Source: Phycicoccus sp. Soil748
GTDB lineage: Bacteria; Actinomycetota; Actinomycetes; Actinomycetales; Dermatophilaceae
Direction of reading: 5' to 3'
DNA length: 54,019 nucleotides
Assembly (NCBI RefSeq): GCF_001428025.1
Contig: NZ_LMSC01000008.1
Coordinates: 249,035 to 303,053 of the forward strand
Shown: positions 51,892 through 54,019 of the stretch, piece after piece
Layout of the letters: every line of letters begins with the position of its first letter
Position numbering within the stretch: the stretch's first letter is position 1
Notes under the pieces: generated by a model
The model's input: only the letters and a program-made list of their open reading frames with translations
What the model was told of the DNA's origin: nothing
Databases searched by the model: none
Program-made: the position numbers and the translations under genes

Positions 51892-52248
51892 ATGCGCGAC
51901 CCGCGCGAGGAGATCTTCGTCCAGGAGCGCCCGTGGGGGCAGTTCGAGCAGTTCGTCTCCAACGAGCGCGTGACGGTCAAGATCATCACGGTCCAGCCGG
52001 GCCACCGGCTGTCGCTGCAGACGCACGAGCACCGCGGTGAGTTCTGGCAGGTGCTCGACGGGCCCATCGAGGTCACCGTGGGTGAGCGCACGTGGAGCGC
52101 CCAGCCGGGGGAGAAGGTCTGGGTCCCGCAGGGCGCCGTCCACCGGATGGCCAACCGGGGCGACGCCCCGGGGCGGCTGCTCGAGGTGGCGTTCGGCGAC
52201 TTCGACGAGGCCGACATCGTGCGCCTCGAGGACGACTACGCCCGCTGA
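51892..52248 (+). CDS. Cupin protein, mannose-6-phosphate isomerase type II C-terminal-like
   Basis: A 118-residue single cupin. RPWGQFEQFVSNERVTVKII, the metal-binding PGHRLSLQTHEHRGEFWQVL and IPQGAVHRM-like VPQGAVHRMANRG resemble the cupin of GDP-mannose pyrophosphorylase/phosphomannose isomerase type II. It is a stand-alone domain, so a full bifunctional enzyme is excluded. Several in-frame starts exist (GTG 51859, GTG 51871, ATG 51892); the ATG best fits the family. Confidence 0.85.
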   Translation: MRDPREEIFVQERPWGQFEQFVSNERVTVKIITVQPGHRLSLQTHEHRGEFWQVLDGPIEVTVGERTWSAQPGEKVWVPQGAVHRMANRGDAPGRLLEVAFGDFDEADIVRLEDDYAR

Positions 52249-52292
52249 CGCGACGCCCCACTGAAGCGACGCGCCTGCTGACCCGACGCTCA

Positions 52293-52311
52293 CCGGTGGA
52301 CGCGCCACCGG
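52293..52311. terminator. Small hairpin between convergent genes
   Basis: CCGGTGG-ACGCG-CCACCGG, seven base pairs, between the cupin gene and the methyltransferase gene. Confidence 0.5.
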
Positions 52312-52316
52312 CTGAC

Positions 52317-53114
52317 CTACGCCGCCGGCGCCACCGCGTCCCAGGCGACGGTGACCTCGCCGAGCCTCCATCGGCTCGGGCCGTCGAGCACCGGCCAGCC
52401 CTCGTCGCGCAGGGCCTGCACCGTCGCGAGGAAGCGCTGTCGCCGGCCGAAGCTCCCGTGGTGGGCGGCGTGCGACCACGAGCGGTCCAGCGCCGAGAGC
52501 CACCCGTGCACGGCCTCGCCCGCGACGTTGCGGTGGATGAGCGCCTTGGGCAGGCGCTCGGCGACGTCCGACGGTGTGTGCAGCCCGCGCAGCCGCCACG
52601 ACAGGGTCAGCGACAGCGGACCGTGGCGGTCGACCGCGACCCAGGTGCTGCGCCGTCCGAGCTCGTCGCAGGTGCCGTCGACGAGCAGGCCGTCGGGCGT
52701 CAGCCGGTCCTGCACGGTGGCCCACGCCGCGCCGACCTGTGACTCGTCGTACTGCCGGAGCACGTTGAACGCGCGGACCACCGTCGCCTGTCGTCCCCGG
52801 GGAAGCGGCACCTCGAACCCGCCGAGGGCGAAAGAGAGCCCGTCGCGCGCCAGGGCCTGGCCCAGGGCCACGCGGTCCGGCTCGATCTCGATGCCGACCA
52901 CCTCGACGTCGGGGCGCACCCGGCGTAGGCGGTCGTGCAGCTCGACAGCGGTGACCGGCGAGGCGCCGTACCCGAGGTCGACGACGACGGGCGGCGGACC
53001 GGGGCGGCGCAGGCGCCAGGCCTGGGGGCCGGCGAGCCAGCGGTCCACGCGCCGCAGGCGGTTGGGGTTGGTGGTGCCCCGGGTGACCGTCCCGACCGGT
53101 CGCTGTCGCACCAC
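52317..53114 (-). CDS. SAM-dependent methyltransferase-like protein
   Basis: A 265-residue protein. RRPGPPPVVVDLGYGASPVT is the glycine-rich SAM loop (motif I), VEVVGIEIEPDRVALGQALA gives the acidic end of strand 2, and VVRAFNVLRQYDES and GLLVDGTCDELGRRSTW follow. The substrate is unknown. The start was moved to GTG 53114 because TAGGCT lies seven bases upstream, the same spacing seen at other leaderless genes here; GTG 53141 is the alternative. Confidence 0.85.
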   Translation of the reverse strand: MVRQRPVGTVTRGTTNPNRLRRVDRWLAGPQAWRLRRPGPPPVVVDLGYGASPVTAVELHDRLRRVRPDVEVVGIEIEPDRVALGQALARDGLSFALGGFEVPLPRGRQATVVRAFNVLRQYDESQVGAAWATVQDRLTPDGLLVDGTCDELGRRSTWVAVDRHGPLSLTLSWRLRGLHTPSDVAERLPKALIHRNVAGEAVHGWLSALDRSWSHAAHHGSFGRRQRFLATVQALRDEGWPVLDGPSRWRLGEVTVAWDAVAPAA

Positions 53115-53166
53115 GCGGGGCAGCCTACGGGCAGGCGCCACCAGGCCACGCCCCTAGGGTGATCCC
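53115..53166. promoter_or_regulatory. Divergent leaderless promoters
   Basis: Minus strand: TAGGCT (53122-53127), seven bases, GTG 53114. Plus strand: TAGGGT (53155-53160), six bases, GTG 53167. The whole space between the two starts is 52 bases. Confidence 0.65.
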
Positions 53167-53955
53167 GTGCCCGGGCGCCAGATCGACATCAGCCGCAGCA
53201 TGGTCGCGCTGGTGGCCTCGCTCACGGCACTGGCGCTGCTCGGCCTCTCGACCCACCTCCCCGGGTGGCTGGGGCGCGACGAGGGGTTCGACGACATCTC
53301 CCCGGGGCTGCTCACCGTGGCTGCGGACGCCAAGGGCGTCGCCACCCTGGGTGGCGGGGTCTCGGTCTCGCTGTACCCCGACGGGTTGCGGATCCTGCGC
53401 GGCGAGGACCTGCTCACCCAGACGGTGATCGGCGGGTCGATGCTCTCGGCCCTCGAGGGGCGGGCGACGGGACGCGGGGTCGACACCGAGGAGAAGGTGA
53501 CCCGGGTGCTCAGCAACGTCACCATCGACGAGCTCACCTTCCTGCCGGGTCGGGCCACCTACTTCGGGCACGTCTCCGACGGCGAGGTGACGATGCCCCT
53601 CGTGATGCGGGTGGAGCTCGCCGGCTCGGTGATCCGGCTCGGCGTCGACGTCAACGGTGCCGACGGCGTGGTCTGGCACCTCGACCACCGTCCCCTGACG
53701 ACGGGGATCCGCCCGGCCCTGCCGTCGGTCAACCTGCGCAGGAAGGCGGCGTGGCTGGCGCCGAGCTCGGCGGAAGGGCAAGCGGCGTTCTCCACCAACC
53801 TCGGGACGAACGTCGGCGTCGGGCCGGGGCGCGTGGCGCGAGGGGTGGACGTGCGTGAGGAGGGTCGCATCGACGTCCACGTCTGGTCGAACGCCGCGTT
53901 CCTCACCGTCTCGTCGTTCGCCCGGCCGCAGCCCGCACCGTCGCCGTCGACCTAG
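53167..53955 (+). CDS. Hypothetical protein with an N-terminal membrane helix
   Basis: A 262-residue protein. One hydrophobic segment (MVALVASLTALALLGLS) is followed by a beta-rich domain (VATLGGGVSVSLYPDGLRIL, RATYFGHVSDGEVTMPLVMR, RVELAGSVIRLGVDVNGADG, DGVVWHLDHRPLT) and a Pro/Ser tail. The strands resemble an N-terminal beta-sandwich of sugar-acting enzymes, but no catalytic domain follows. The family is not recognised. Leaderless GTG start after TAGGGT. Only 64 bases follow before the window ends. Confidence 0.75.
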   Translation: MPGRQIDISRSMVALVASLTALALLGLSTHLPGWLGRDEGFDDISPGLLTVAADAKGVATLGGGVSVSLYPDGLRILRGEDLLTQTVIGGSMLSALEGRATGRGVDTEEKVTRVLSNVTIDELTFLPGRATYFGHVSDGEVTMPLVMRVELAGSVIRLGVDVNGADGVVWHLDHRPLTTGIRPALPSVNLRRKAAWLAPSSAEGQAAFSTNLGTNVGVGPGRVARGVDVREEGRIDVHVWSNAAFLTVSSFARPQPAPSPST

Positions 53956-54019
53956 ATGTACTGACCTGGCAGGTTGGTTGAGGGAGTGCGACTCCTCGAT
54001 CTGAGGGGATGACGTGGGA

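Overview
The window is high-GC DNA with short intergenic gaps, many GTG and TTG starts and several apparently leaderless genes. It carries a GlnR-type regulator, a mycothiol synthase, an HbhA-like protein, a SARP regulator and an actinomycete integrative and conjugative element. Together these point to an actinomycete. I suspect the Micrococcales (Intrasporangiaceae-like), but the rank below phylum is inference.

Layout. (1) From about 1 to 10,330 lies the right-hand part of an integrative element of the AICE/pSAM2 type. Its core reads GntR repressor (KorSA-like) and YdcF-family protein on the minus strand, then Pra-like activator, small Spd-like protein, FtsK/SpoIIIE translocase, HUH replication initiator, excisionase and tyrosine integrase on the plus strand. 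It abuts the 3' end of a tRNA-Lys(UUU) gene at 10284-10356. To its left are likely cargo genes: an ORC/STAND-like P-loop ATPase, two small minus-strand genes (one membrane protein) and a ribbon-helix-helix protein behind an AT-rich control region. The left attachment site is not visible and is probably outside the window.

(2) 10.4-25.5 kb is chromosomal accessory sequence. It holds a lipoprotein, a secreted metalloprotease with Ig-like repeats, a secreted GH3/NagZ-like hydrolase with peptidoglycan-binding repeats, an MMPL transporter, a hemerythrin-like protein, a very large SARP/AAA regulator, a BBE-like FAD oxidase, a frameshifted short-chain dehydrogenase and a conserved hypothetical gene. 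Repeats are concentrated here.

(3) 25.5-41 kb is a phosphate, polyphosphate and nitrogen block: PhoU-like (DUF47) protein and Pit transporter; pstSCAB with a PHO box and a hairpin between pstS and pstC; an operon mshD-ppk-NUDIX/phosphatase; a secreted 5'-nucleotidase; and glnR. As I recall, a similar gene neighbourhood occurs in Streptomyces and, in part, in mycobacteria. Within it sit a candidate structured RNA (25.6 kb) and an AbiEi-like gene bracketed by two 67-bp palindromic repeats (28.0 and 29.3 kb).

(4) 41-54 kb is core housekeeping: MoaD/ThiS, membrane protein, DsrE-like protein, a 32-residue membrane protein coupled to a nitrobindin-like protein, low-molecular-weight tyrosine phosphatase, Fur-family regulator, YgfZ, a BY-kinase, a BKACE (DUF849) enzyme, an XRE regulator with an HbhA-like partner, asparaginase, D-aminoacyl-tRNA deacylase, DUF2516 protein, cupin, methyltransferase and a final protein of unknown function. 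Nothing in this stretch suggests recent transfer.
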